From an uncultured Bacteroidales bacterium (GTDB taxonomy: Bacteria > Bacteroidota > Bacteroidia > Bacteroidales > Bacteroidaceae): a stretch of DNA of 55,938 bases. This document shows, piece by piece, positions 19,279 through 27,919 of this stretch. Location of the stretch: positions 1 through 55,938 of the forward strand of contig CADBXO010000007.1 in NCBI GenBank assembly GCA_902798685.1, written 5' to 3'. Both the position numbers and the translations under genes were made by a program. The notes beneath the pieces were generated by a model. It was not told where the DNA came from. It was given only the letters and a program-made list of their open reading frames with translations, and ran no database searches. Numbering within the stretch: position 1 is the first letter of the stretch; every line of letters starts with the position of its first letter.

Positions 19279-19607
19279 AGATTCTCTTTCTCCTTAGCGG
19301 GATTGCGGAAATAGATCTTACCCTCCTCGAATTCCTGAGCAGCGATCAGAGTCGGTTTGGGAAGACGCTCATAGTAACGTGAAATCTCAATCTGCTCCCT
19401 GTTCTCGAACATCTCCTCCAGATTGTCGGTGGTTGAGCTGAACTCCTCAAGCTTTGACTTGAGCTCGTCCTTCATCTCAACGGAAATCTGATTGGCGCGT
19501 TTGCCCATGATAGCAACACTCTCGTAGATGTTGTGGGTGTCCTTTACAAAATTGACCAGGTCACGGGTTACTGTGTTGGTCGGAGCATTTGTCTTCTTGA
19601 AATCCAT
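19275..19607 (-). CDS. rpoZ: RNA polymerase omega subunit (Bacteroidota type)
   Basis: A 110-residue protein related to RNA polymerase Rpb6/omega. The recognisable block is NIYESVAIMGKRANQI near residues 27-42, equivalent to the omega motif that clamps the beta-prime subunit, followed by an acidic helix. In Bacteroidota this gene usually lies next to bamD and a DUF4293 gene, as here. It starts one base after bamD ends and overlaps DUF4293 by 4 bases. Confidence 0.85.
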   Translation of the reverse strand: MDFKKTNAPTNTVTRDLVNFVKDTHNIYESVAIMGKRANQISVEMKDELKSKLEEFSSTTDNLEEMFENREQIEISRYYERLPKPTLIAAQEFEEGKIYFRNPAKEKENL

Positions 19608-19608
19608 T

Positions 19609-20445
19609 TTAGTCTTCTTCTATTATTTGATTCTTGTTTCCTAAGTTTTTGGAGGCGATACGGAACATCTTATCGGCCTCTTTCATGTATGAGCTTTCAG
19701 GAAATTCATTCTTGAAAGCGTAGTATTCGTCAATGGCATCACGATAGCGGTCATCCCTCTTGGCCAACACGCTCTCCTGAGCCATCTGGAATTTTGCCTT
19801 AAGCACAAGCATCGAGAGCTTCTCACGATACTTGGTGTAAGGATAGTCACGCAGGGCATTCTGTGCTACGATTATGCTTGAGCGGTAATTGTTGCCCAGG
19901 TAGTTGCCCATATTGTAATACAGCTCTGCCGTTCCAACCTCTTTCTCCACAAGACGGTCGTACATGGTGTAGATCATCTCCTCAGCCTCGGGACGGAACT
20001 TACTGGTAGGATAAGTCTCCACAAACCTCTGCAGCTGCATGATGGCACTTGTGGTGCTGGTAGCGTCAAGACGCGGATCCGGAGTATCCAGGAAGAGGCT
20101 CTTGCCTGACCTGAAGAGGCAGTTCTCAGAGTACGTACTGTTGGGATAAGACCTGTAGCAGGCCAGATAATACTGGGATGCTGACAGATAGTCATCCAGG
20201 TTATAGTAGCACGTAGCCAGGAGATACATTGACTCCTCAGCCTGATCAGTACCGCGCTGATATGCCACACACTCCTCAAGTATTGAACTGCAGGTGGTGT
20301 AGCGGCCTTCCATAAAATATGTCTTAGCCAGACTGTACTTGGTGTTGTAGTCAGACGCTTTCAGGATCTTGTTATAGCCTGAACAGCCCGACAACACTGC
20401 CAGAACAAGGGTGGAGATCAATATTATGGATGCAGTCTTACGCAT
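19609..20445 (-). CDS. bamD: BamD, outer-membrane protein assembly lipoprotein
   Basis: A 278-residue lipoprotein of the BAM complex, which folds beta-barrel proteins into the outer membrane. The signal has lipobox LSGC (Cys near residue 21). The mature protein is built of TPR-like helical pairs with the family pattern YxxAKxYFMEGRYTTCSSILEEC, LLATCYYNLDDYLSASQYY and FVETYPTSKFRPEAEEMI. The frame extends to a TTG at 20460, but the ATG at 20445 places the signal correctly and lies 20 bases after a -7 box. It is the first gene of the bamD-omega-DUF4293 operon. Confidence 0.9.
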   Translation of the reverse strand: MRKTASIILISTLVLAVLSGCSGYNKILKASDYNTKYSLAKTYFMEGRYTTCSSILEECVAYQRGTDQAEESMYLLATCYYNLDDYLSASQYYLACYRSYPNSTYSENCLFRSGKSLFLDTPDPRLDATSTTSAIMQLQRFVETYPTSKFRPEAEEMIYTMYDRLVEKEVGTAELYYNMGNYLGNNYRSSIIVAQNALRDYPYTKYREKLSMLVLKAKFQMAQESVLAKRDDRYRDAIDEYYAFKNEFPESSYMKEADKMFRIASKNLGNKNQIIEED

Positions 20446-20464
20446 GCTGTGAAATTTCAACCTG

Positions 20465-20495
20465 CAAAAGTACCTATTTTGAGTGAACGGAGCAA
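20465..20495 (-). promoter_or_regulatory. Promoter of the bamD operon
   Basis: On the minus strand TACTTTTG (plus 20465-20472) is preceded by TTG (plus 20493-20495) with a 20-base spacer. This matches the Bacteroidota -33/-7 arrangement and lies 20 bases before the bamD ATG. Confidence 0.6.
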
Positions 20496-20516
20496 GTATG
20501 CGCCCGTTATTTAATA

Positions 20517-22142
20517 TTATTTACGTATGCGCAACACGTCGCCGTTGTCACGAACTACGTTTTCCTTCCACTTTTCAGAGTAGTCTTCCTGAATCGGATA
20601 TTCGGGAATAACGTCGCTGAAGCCGTTGGTCATGAACGTACCGTCCTCATTCTGACGCTTAATATTTCCGTCAATATATTTTACCAGAAGATACTTATCC
20701 AGATCCTGCCATCTCTTGAACAGTCCCGTAGCATTGTCAATGCCGAACGAAGACAGTGACTCGACAGACTCTGAGTCACTCACGGCATCCACCTTGGCTA
20801 TCATGTCATTCTCATATTCATCAATGATACCGCGAACCTCGACACCTATCTTGTCATAACGCAGATAAGCGAACTGTGCTATACGGCTTACTGCCCAGTA
20901 CATAGATGTCTCGGAATACTCAATAAGAGAACCGTTTCCGTCCTTCAGACACTCAGGAACGCTGTTTGTGCAACTGAAGAAAGGCATGAGCGGAGATGTG
21001 GCGGCATCGTCCACGCCAAACCAGAATATACCGTTTTTCTTGTCCGGACGGGCCTGGGCCACATACCACCAGCCCGTCTGCTGGGTCGCGATGGCACGCT
21101 CGTTGACATACTCCCAACCCTGATACTCAAACTCCATGGGACGCCAGCGGTAAGGCAGATGACTGCCGCCTGCTCCTATATCGGTTGTCATGTCCATGGG
21201 TGTTCCCTCAAAGTGGTCACGCATCATGTCGGCCAGATCCTTTGTTGAGATTTTTCTGTTAGGTTTTACATACAGCGGCATATGTTTCTTAAGGTCATAG
21301 CCCATTGCATAATCCAGGTATTCGTCCATACCGTCGGCAAAACGGTTGAAGTAAGACCACACTCGGGCCTCACATCCGCGGGCTGCACCGAAATCCAAAG
21401 GATTGTAAACGTCACAGAAACTGAACTCCTCATCCTTGCCGCTGAATATACCCTGCTCGCGGGCCTGTTTGATCACATCCTTGGCGTAGAGGCAATTCTC
21501 CGGGTCATTGAAATCAATCGTAGTGATACGTGACTGGTTGGCGTGACCTGAGATATAGCCGTCAGGGATACGCTTGGCAACCCATACGGAGCCTTTGTTG
21601 ATGTTGCGGCCCTTCTTGTCGAACTTGGGATTCTTGCCTATTATCTCCATGATCCATATCTCGTTAGGATCACACAGGGTGAATGACTCACCCTCGGATG
21701 CGTATCCGTACTGCTGTGTAAGTTTGTCAATGAGCAGGATTGCCTCACGTGCTGTCCTGCAGCGCTCAAGTGCTATGTAAATGAGTGAACCATAGTCCAA
21801 TACAGCGGTGGAATCGATGAATTCGCGTCCGCCGAATGTGGTCTCGCCTATAACCAGCTGGTGCTCGTTCATATTACCTATGACCGAATAGACGTGAGAG
21901 GCCTGAGGAATCTCACCCAAACGCTTGCCGCTATCCCAGTCAACTATCTCACGCATTGCTCCTGCGGGGAAATCGGCCGCCGGGCTGAAATGCAGGGTTC
22001 CGTACAGCTGGTGTGAATCGGCCGCATATGTACACATATTACTGCCGTTGGCCGATGCACCCTTGGTAACTATCAGGTTAGTGCAGGCAAATGCACCTGC
22101 CGTGCACAGCGCCGCTGTAAGTGTCAGAATCAGTTTCTTCAT
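20517..22142 (-). CDS. C69-family dipeptidase, exported
   Basis: A 541-residue N-terminal-nucleophile hydrolase of peptidase family C69. The signal peptide ends GAFA, directly followed by Cys20 in CTNLIVTKGASANGS. This Cys becomes the new N-terminus and catalytic nucleophile after removal of the signal, as known for the family. Other family blocks are YAADSHQLYGTL, NEHQLVIGETTFGG and GSVWVAKRIPDGYISGHANQ. It probably cleaves dipeptides in the periplasm. The ATG overlaps the stop of the upstream C_GCAxxG gene by one base (TAATG), indicating translational coupling. Specificity is not evident. Confidence 0.88.
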   Translation of the reverse strand: MKKLILTLTAALCTAGAFACTNLIVTKGASANGSNMCTYAADSHQLYGTLHFSPAADFPAGAMREIVDWDSGKRLGEIPQASHVYSVIGNMNEHQLVIGETTFGGREFIDSTAVLDYGSLIYIALERCRTAREAILLIDKLTQQYGYASEGESFTLCDPNEIWIMEIIGKNPKFDKKGRNINKGSVWVAKRIPDGYISGHANQSRITTIDFNDPENCLYAKDVIKQAREQGIFSGKDEEFSFCDVYNPLDFGAARGCEARVWSYFNRFADGMDEYLDYAMGYDLKKHMPLYVKPNRKISTKDLADMMRDHFEGTPMDMTTDIGAGGSHLPYRWRPMEFEYQGWEYVNERAIATQQTGWWYVAQARPDKKNGIFWFGVDDAATSPLMPFFSCTNSVPECLKDGNGSLIEYSETSMYWAVSRIAQFAYLRYDKIGVEVRGIIDEYENDMIAKVDAVSDSESVESLSSFGIDNATGLFKRWQDLDKYLLVKYIDGNIKRQNEDGTFMTNGFSDVIPEYPIQEDYSEKWKENVVRDNGDVLRIRK

Positions 22143-22597
22143 TATTTCTTTTCAAGTTTTCGTGCTACAATACCCGCAGCAATGGAGCAAAGCTCACCGC
22201 AGGGACGTTTCTTATAATACTCGGGAGTGCGGTCCGACGGCACCGGAGTACCTTCAGGTTTGCTCAGACCCAGCAGTTCGCGACATAAGATGCTGCCGCA
22301 ATTTTGTTTGAATTCATCGGCCATTTCCTGTACCAGAGCGTAGTTTGCGGTCTTGGCCTGCTTGTCGTTTACATCGGTTGCCGGAATCATGGCACCCGCT
22401 ATCATAGTCATGGCCGATATGGTTCCGCAAACCTCACGCATTCTGCCCATTCCACCGCCGAATCCGCTGGTAAGACGTGCAACCTCGTCCTCAGGCATAC
22501 CCAGGACATCAGCAAATGTCATAGCTACTGACTGGCAGCAGTTATATCCGGCCTTGAACAGTTCACCGGCCTTCTGTTCTCTCTCTTCAACTGTCAT
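22142..22597 (-). CDS. C_GCAxxG_C_C family protein
   Basis: A 151-residue cysteine-rich protein. The defining pattern is visible: GYNCCQSVAMTFADV, then GFGGGMGRMREVCGTISAMTMIAGA, and a C-terminal pair (NCGSILCRELLG, then RPCGELCSIAAGIV). The family is often found as a redox-associated membrane-proximal protein, but its biochemical role is not established. The upstream-extended frame to 22723 overlaps the uvrB start region; the ATG at 22597 is 21 bases after a -7 box and is preferred. It is coupled to the C69 dipeptidase gene. Confidence 0.82.
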   Translation of the reverse strand: MTVEEREQKAGELFKAGYNCCQSVAMTFADVLGMPEDEVARLTSGFGGGMGRMREVCGTISAMTMIAGAMIPATDVNDKQAKTANYALVQEMADEFKQNCGSILCRELLGLSKPEGTPVPSDRTPEYYKKRPCGELCSIAAGIVARKLEKK

Positions 22598-22617
22598 CTC
22601 AAAAACTTTTAGAGGCT

Positions 22618-22646
22618 CAAAAATACAAAAAAATGCCGTATCTTTA
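22618..22646. promoter_or_regulatory. Divergent promoters of C_GCAxxG-C69 and uvrB
   Basis: The minus-strand box TATTTTTG (plus 22618-22625) and the plus-strand box TATCTTTA (22639-22646) are 13 bases apart. Their upstream regions must overlap, so the two units may interfere with or share control of transcription. Confidence 0.5.
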
Positions 22647-22667
22647 CAGCTCGCTTTTACGTAAACG

Positions 22668-24680
22668 ATGGATTTCAAATTAGTATCACCTTTCGAGCCC
22701 ACCGGCGACCAGCCGCAGGCCATTCAGCAGCTCACCGAAGGGTTGCTTAACGGAGCGCATGCACAGACGCTTCTGGGCGTGACCGGCTCGGGAAAGACAT
22801 TCACCATAGCCAATGTCATAAAGAACATAGGCCGCCCCACTCTGGTGCTCAGCCACAACAAGACACTGGCAGCCCAGCTCTACAGCGAGTTCAAGGCATT
22901 CTTCCCCCATAACGCCGTAGAGTACTACGTATCCTACTACGATTATTACCAGCCCGAGGCATACCTGCCCGCCACAGATACCTATATAGAGAAGGATCTG
23001 GCCATCAATGATGAGATTGACAAGCTGCGTCTGTCGGCCACATCGGCCCTCCTTTCAGGCCGCAATGACGTGATTGTGGTATCATCGGTCTCATGCATCT
23101 ACGGCATGGGTAACCCGGCCGATTTCTACAACAACGTGATTGAACTGCGCAAGGGTGACCACATAGACCGCAACGTATTGCTGCGCAAGCTGGTAGACTC
23201 ACTCTACACCCGCAATGACATTGAGCTGGGACGCGGATGTTTCCGTGTAAAGGGTGAGAATGTGGACATCAACCTGGCTTACAATGACACCGCCGTACGC
23301 ATCCAGTTCTGGGATGATGAGATCGATTCCATCGAGGAATTCGACGTACTTACGGGCGAGCGCATTGACACATATGACTTCTACCGTATCTACCCCGCCA
23401 ACCTCTTCATGACCACCAAGGAGAGTCAGGAGCGCGCCATCCGCGCCATCCAGGATGACCTTGTGGAGCGTGTGGACTACTTCCAGGAGATCGGCAAGCC
23501 GCTCGAGGCAAAACGCCTCAAGGAGCGTGTGGAGTACGATATAGAGATGATACGCGAGCTGGGACACTGCAGCGGCATTGAGAACTATTCCCGTTACTTT
23601 GACGGCCGCGCTCCCGGCACCCGCCCCTACTGCCTGCTGGATTTCTTCCCCAAGGATTTCCTGACAGTCATTGATGAGAGCCATGTTAGCGTACCGCAGC
23701 TTCACGCCATGATCGGCGGTGACCGTGCCCGCAAGAAATCACTTGTAGAATACGGATTCCGTCTCCCCGCAGCATTCGATAACCGTCCGCTCAAGTTTGA
23801 AGAGTTCAAGGAACTAACCGGACAGACCATATACGTAAGCGCCACACCGGCCGATTACGAACTCGCCGAGAGTGAAGGCGTCGTAGTGGATCAGGTTATC
23901 CGTCCCACCGGCCTGCTCGATCCCGAGATTGAGGTACGCCCCAGCAAAAACCAGATTGATGACCTTCTGGAAGAGATTGCCGTACGCTCAGAGCGTGACG
24001 AACGTGTTCTGGTAACCACCCTGACCAAACGCATGGCCGAGGAGCTCAACGACTACCTGCTCAAGAACGGTGTGCGATGCAACTACATACACAGTGACGT
24101 TGACACGCTGGAGCGTATCCAGATCATGACTGACCTGCGCAAAGGCCTGTACGACGTGCTGGTAGGTGTAAACCTGCTGCGTGAGGGACTTGACCTGCCC
24201 GAGGTATCACTGGTAGCCATCATTGATGCCGACAAGGAGGGATTCCTGCGTGACCACCGCTCACTCACCCAGACAGCCGGACGTGCCGCCCGTAACGTAA
24301 ACGGCAAGGTTATTCTCTACGCCGATAAGATTACGGAGAGCATGCGTCTGACTATTGCCGAGACCGCACGCCGACGCGAGAAACAGATGAATTACAATAA
24401 GGAGCACGGAATAACGCCCAAGCAGATCGAGAAGGCGCTCAACACCTCACTGCTTGTTCCTGCAAGCCAGGAGACCGAGCCAAAGCCGTACGAGATAAAG
24501 GACCGCACAAGATCTGTGGCCGATCCCGTAATAGCCAGCATGACTCCGCAGCAGCTTGAAAAGGCCATAGCCCGCACCCGCCGCCTCATGAATGAAGCAG
24601 CCTCCAGAATGGACTTCATGGAGGCAGCTCAATATAGGGATGAAATGTTTAAGCTTGAAGCGCTTAAGAAGGTCAACTAA
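22668..24680 (+). CDS. uvrB: UvrB, excinuclease ABC subunit B
   Basis: A 670-residue helicase-like protein of nucleotide excision repair that receives DNA from UvrA and recruits UvrC. Walker A GVTGSGKT is near residues 38-45, and the beta-hairpin motif YYVSYYDYYQPEAY near 85-98 inserts into damaged DNA. DESHV is near 339 and the helicase motif VNLLREGLDLPEV near 503. The C-terminal UVR domain (about 625-662, LMNEAASRMDFMEAAQYRDEM) is the UvrC-binding part. Length is normal. Its last 8 bases overlap the convergent purU gene. Confidence 0.97.
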   Translation: MDFKLVSPFEPTGDQPQAIQQLTEGLLNGAHAQTLLGVTGSGKTFTIANVIKNIGRPTLVLSHNKTLAAQLYSEFKAFFPHNAVEYYVSYYDYYQPEAYLPATDTYIEKDLAINDEIDKLRLSATSALLSGRNDVIVVSSVSCIYGMGNPADFYNNVIELRKGDHIDRNVLLRKLVDSLYTRNDIELGRGCFRVKGENVDINLAYNDTAVRIQFWDDEIDSIEEFDVLTGERIDTYDFYRIYPANLFMTTKESQERAIRAIQDDLVERVDYFQEIGKPLEAKRLKERVEYDIEMIRELGHCSGIENYSRYFDGRAPGTRPYCLLDFFPKDFLTVIDESHVSVPQLHAMIGGDRARKKSLVEYGFRLPAAFDNRPLKFEEFKELTGQTIYVSATPADYELAESEGVVVDQVIRPTGLLDPEIEVRPSKNQIDDLLEEIAVRSERDERVLVTTLTKRMAEELNDYLLKNGVRCNYIHSDVDTLERIQIMTDLRKGLYDVLVGVNLLREGLDLPEVSLVAIIDADKEGFLRDHRSLTQTAGRAARNVNGKVILYADKITESMRLTIAETARRREKQMNYNKEHGITPKQIEKALNTSLLVPASQETEPKPYEIKDRTRSVADPVIASMTPQQLEKAIARTRRLMNEAASRMDFMEAAQYRDEMFKLEALKKVN

Positions 24681-25524
24681 AGACTACCGTCTTGTTTTTG
24701 TAAACCAGAATCTTGTGTTCTATATGCTTTTGCACTGCGTGCGAAAGCACTATCTTCTCCAGGTCCTTGCCCTTGTTTACCAGATCCTTGGGCATATCCT
24801 TGTGTGATATGCGGACCACATCCTGACAGATGATAGGACCGGCATCAAGCTCAGCGGTTACATAGTGACTGGTTGCGCCGATAATCTTGACACCGCGGTC
24901 AAACGCAGCCTGATAAGGCTTGGCACCCACGAATGCGGGCAGGAACGAGTGATGGATGTTGATTATCTTGTTGGGATAAGCGGCAATCATACGGTCACCG
25001 ATTATCTGCATGTAACGTGCCAGAACAATGAAATCCACGTTATTCTCCTTAAGCAGGTCAAGCATTGCAGTCTCCTGCTCCAGCTTGTTCTCCTTAGTGA
25101 TGGGGAACACATAATATGGGATGCCGAACATATCGGCCACATGTTTCATATCGGGATGGTTGCTGATAATCAGCGGAATCTCCACGTTCCACTCTCCTGC
25201 GCTGTAACGTGCCAGCAGGTCAAACAGACAGTGTGACATCTTTGATACGAAGATTGCCATGCGCGGCTGCTTGTCACTGAAGTAGAGACGGAAATTCATG
25301 TCATACTTCCTGGCATAGAGAGTACCGAAATAATCCGCAATCTTATCCTTAGGTATCAGGAACTCGTCAATATTCCATTCAATACGCATGTTGAACACGT
25401 TCTCCACGTGGTCTACGAACTGCGCCAGATAAACCACGTTTCCGCGGTTCTCAGTGATGAAATTGGTTATGTCTGCAATGATTCCCGGTCTGTCGGGGCA
25501 GTGCAAAAGAAGTGTTACGGTCAT
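24673..25524 (-). CDS. purU: PurU, formyltetrahydrofolate deformylase
   Basis: A 283-residue enzyme that hydrolyses 10-formyl-tetrahydrofolate to formate and tetrahydrofolate, balancing one-carbon pools and feeding purine synthesis. The N-terminal ACT domain is seen at 1-80 (LLLHCPDRPGIIADITNFI). The catalytic domain has the Asn/His block INIHHSFLPAFVGAKPYQ and the aspartate loop ELDAGPIICQDV. The frame is open upstream to 25608, but the ATG at 25524 starts precisely at the ACT strand and lies behind a -7 box (plus 25546-25553, minus TATTTTCG). Confidence 0.93.
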   Translation of the reverse strand: MTVTLLLHCPDRPGIIADITNFITENRGNVVYLAQFVDHVENVFNMRIEWNIDEFLIPKDKIADYFGTLYARKYDMNFRLYFSDKQPRMAIFVSKMSHCLFDLLARYSAGEWNVEIPLIISNHPDMKHVADMFGIPYYVFPITKENKLEQETAMLDLLKENNVDFIVLARYMQIIGDRMIAAYPNKIINIHHSFLPAFVGAKPYQAAFDRGVKIIGATSHYVTAELDAGPIICQDVVRISHKDMPKDLVNKGKDLEKIVLSHAVQKHIEHKILVYKNKTVVFS

Positions 25525-25545
25525 TGTATTTTGTTTTTCAAGGCG

Positions 25546-25574
25546 CGAAAATACACAAAAAAACGTTATCTTTA
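25546..25574. promoter_or_regulatory. Divergent promoters of purU and the SDR gene
   Basis: TATTTTCG reads leftward (plus 25546-25553) and TATCTTTA rightward (25567-25574). The geometry is almost the same as at uvrB (22618-22646), with 13 bases between boxes. Confidence 0.5.
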
Positions 25575-25596
25575 CAGCATTATAACATCCTTGTTT

Positions 25597-26460
25597 ATGA
25601 ATAACCAAAGATATTTCTCTGATAAAGTAGCAATTGTAACAGGTGCCAGTTCAGGAATCGGACTCGCAACAGCCACCTTGCTTGCAAAATATCAAGCCAA
25701 AGTAGTACTTGCCGCCCGTTCAGTGGACAAACTGGAAGAACTCCAGAAAGAACTCTCCCAATATTCAGAAGTAATAAGTGTAAGGACCGATGTCTCCGTC
25801 GAGGCCGATTGCCGCAATCTTATCGATAAGACTGTTGAAAGATTCGGCCGCATTGACATTCTCATAAACAATGCCGGCATATCCATGCGCGCCATGTTCA
25901 AGGATCTGGACCTGAGCGTGATACGCCGCCTGATGGATGTCAATTTCTGGGGAACGGTATACTGCACCAAGTTCGCACTCCCCTATCTGCTTGAATCAAA
26001 GGGATCTGTGGTAGGAGTAATCTCCACCGCCGGTTACAAGGGTTTGCCCGGCCGTACAGGCTATTCGGCATCCAAGTTCGCCATCAACGGATTCCTGGAC
26101 ACCCTTCGCTCCGAGCACCTCTATGACGGACTCCACGTAATGATCTACGCACCTGGATTCACCGCCTCGAACATACGCAAGACCGCCCTTATGGCCGATG
26201 GAAGCCAGCAGGGTGAGACCCCGCGTGAGGAAGGAAAAATGATGACATCCGAGCGTGTTGCCGAGATCATGCTCAATCATCTCCGCAGGCGTTCACGCCG
26301 TGCCACACTCACATTCACGAGCAAGCTGTTGCTGGTACTCACGCGTCTGTTCCCCATCACCACAGACCATATGGAGTACTGGTACATGGCCCGCGAACCG
26401 GACTCACCGTTCAAGCGCCGCTCAGAAATAATGAAGGAGCGCCGTAATCACCAGGCGTAA
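25597..26460 (+). CDS. Short-chain dehydrogenase/reductase
   Basis: A 287-residue classical SDR that oxidises or reduces an alcohol/ketone with NAD(P). The cofactor motif TGASSGIG is at residues 15-22, NNAG at 91-94, and the catalytic YSASK at 156-160 with a preceding Ser in ISTAGYKG. The AARS after the second strand suggests NADP preference. The basic C-terminus and hydrophobic segment LLLVLTRLFPI could give membrane association. The frame extends upstream through the promoter to 25408, so the ATG at 25597 is chosen. The last 13 bases overlap the convergent DUF3078 gene. Confidence 0.87.
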   Translation: MNNQRYFSDKVAIVTGASSGIGLATATLLAKYQAKVVLAARSVDKLEELQKELSQYSEVISVRTDVSVEADCRNLIDKTVERFGRIDILINNAGISMRAMFKDLDLSVIRRLMDVNFWGTVYCTKFALPYLLESKGSVVGVISTAGYKGLPGRTGYSASKFAINGFLDTLRSEHLYDGLHVMIYAPGFTASNIRKTALMADGSQQGETPREEGKMMTSERVAEIMLNHLRRRSRRATLTFTSKLLLVLTRLFPITTDHMEYWYMAREPDSPFKRRSEIMKERRNHQA

Positions 26461-27809
26461 TTGAAGTTGAGGGTAAGGAATTCCTTGAACTGACTGTAAC
26501 CCATCAGGTTACCGTCCTTATCCTTTTTGCGCTTTACACTGTCGTCAAAACGCCAGTGGCAGAAGAACTGCAGTGACAGATACTTGGAGAGCCTGTAGTC
26601 AATCGTATTCTCAAAGTTGATTTCAGTGCTCTCATATGTAGTGTAGAACTGAGTCTTGTTGGTCCATGTAAAGTCCTCAAGGAAGGTCCATTTAAGGTTA
26701 CCGTCAAAGCGCGAACCGAAACTGTGCTTGATCTGCTTTCCGGCCTCGATACCGAAACTGGTGGCAATGCTGTCCACTGCCGAGTACTTGCAGTTATATG
26801 ACAGCGGCGAAACCATCACGGAAAGCGTAATACCCTTCTTCTTGAACTTGGGCTTGTAATCCATACCGATAGAAAGGTTACCGTACGCCGGAGCCATGAA
26901 CCTGGATTTCAGTTTGGTGGGATCCTTAGTATCCCAAACCGGAGCGAACTGCGTATACCCCTGGAACTGGGCCGAATAGTACCAGTTCTCAAATGCCCTC
27001 AGACCATACTTTGAGGTAAAACGGATAAGGTCCTCATTGGTACGGAAAGAGTTCCTGCCGTTTATCTGAGAAGTATTATAGTAACCCAATTTGAGTTCCA
27101 GCTTGTTGTCAAAGGTTGTATGATTCTTGGCATAATCGGCCTCCAGATTTATCTGACCCAGGATTGAGTGGTTGCTCTCACCGCCCTTGTACCAGTTGTC
27201 AGAGTAGTAACTCTGTGTATACTTGCCCTGGAAATTGCCGAAGGTCTTCCAATAGCGCAGTCTTGAACGTACACGCTCGGGACTCACATCAGCCGGTTCA
27301 TATCCGGTCCTGTTATCCCTCAGCTGAATTCCGCTTACCATCTCCTCAGAAATAGGAATCACGGTAGGAACATCCATGAGTTCCGCCTCAGTCATCCTGA
27401 CAAGTTCCGGATGTTCAAGATATATCCTGACAAGAGCCTCGTCAATCATCTTGGCAAGGGTGTTGTCATATCCCAGATCCAACGGTTTTACGGGAAGCAG
27501 GCTGTCCTCATCGGCCCTGTCCATACCATCGGGCGAGATGGCCTCAGATACTGCCGACCTGTAAAGGACCAGCGGCATAAAGAGTCTGAAATAGAGCGGA
27601 TTGTCTGAGATGTCCTCAAAAGTGACGTCCATCCCGTTACTCTCATACTGGATTGACATTGTATCCAGACGGGCTCTCAGTCTGTTTACGACAAGTGTAT
27701 CGGGCAGAATCCTGCGGACAGAGTCACGGTTCTGCTGAGCGGCAACGGCAATAGGCAATGTCAGTAGAGCGGCTACCGCAATACAGATTATCGTAAGTTT
27801 TCGTGTCAT
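26448..27809 (-). CDS. DUF3078 outer-membrane protein
   Basis: A 453-residue exported protein (signal cut near AVAAQ, residue 25). The C-terminal 290 residues carry the DUF3078 pattern: YWKTFGNFQGKYTQSYYSDNW, then WYKGGESNHSILGQINLEADY. Alternating amphipathic strands follow, ending with Trp, consistent with an outer-membrane barrel. The N-terminal 160 residues are helical and acidic and are not recognised. The family has no known role. Its ATG is only 9 bases from a minus-strand -7 box (plus 27818-27825, TATTTTTG), so the mRNA leader must be very short. Confidence 0.8.
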   Translation of the reverse strand: MTRKLTIICIAVAALLTLPIAVAAQQNRDSVRRILPDTLVVNRLRARLDTMSIQYESNGMDVTFEDISDNPLYFRLFMPLVLYRSAVSEAISPDGMDRADEDSLLPVKPLDLGYDNTLAKMIDEALVRIYLEHPELVRMTEAELMDVPTVIPISEEMVSGIQLRDNRTGYEPADVSPERVRSRLRYWKTFGNFQGKYTQSYYSDNWYKGGESNHSILGQINLEADYAKNHTTFDNKLELKLGYYNTSQINGRNSFRTNEDLIRFTSKYGLRAFENWYYSAQFQGYTQFAPVWDTKDPTKLKSRFMAPAYGNLSIGMDYKPKFKKKGITLSVMVSPLSYNCKYSAVDSIATSFGIEAGKQIKHSFGSRFDGNLKWTFLEDFTWTNKTQFYTTYESTEINFENTIDYRLSKYLSLQFFCHWRFDDSVKRKKDKDGNLMGYSQFKEFLTLNFNYAW

Positions 27810-27880
27810 ACTAAGTGCAAAAATACAATAAAATCATATCATATCTGCGCACACGTATAATATGGTGTCTCTTTTTTGAT

Positions 27881-27888
27881 TAATTTCG
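27881..27888 (+). promoter_or_regulatory. -7 box before yidC
   Basis: TAATTTCG lies 32 bases before the GTG start of yidC at 27920 and fits the Bacteroidota -7 consensus. Confidence 0.4.
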
Positions 27889-27919
27889 CACCCCGTGAAC
27901 AAATAATAACAATTACAAA

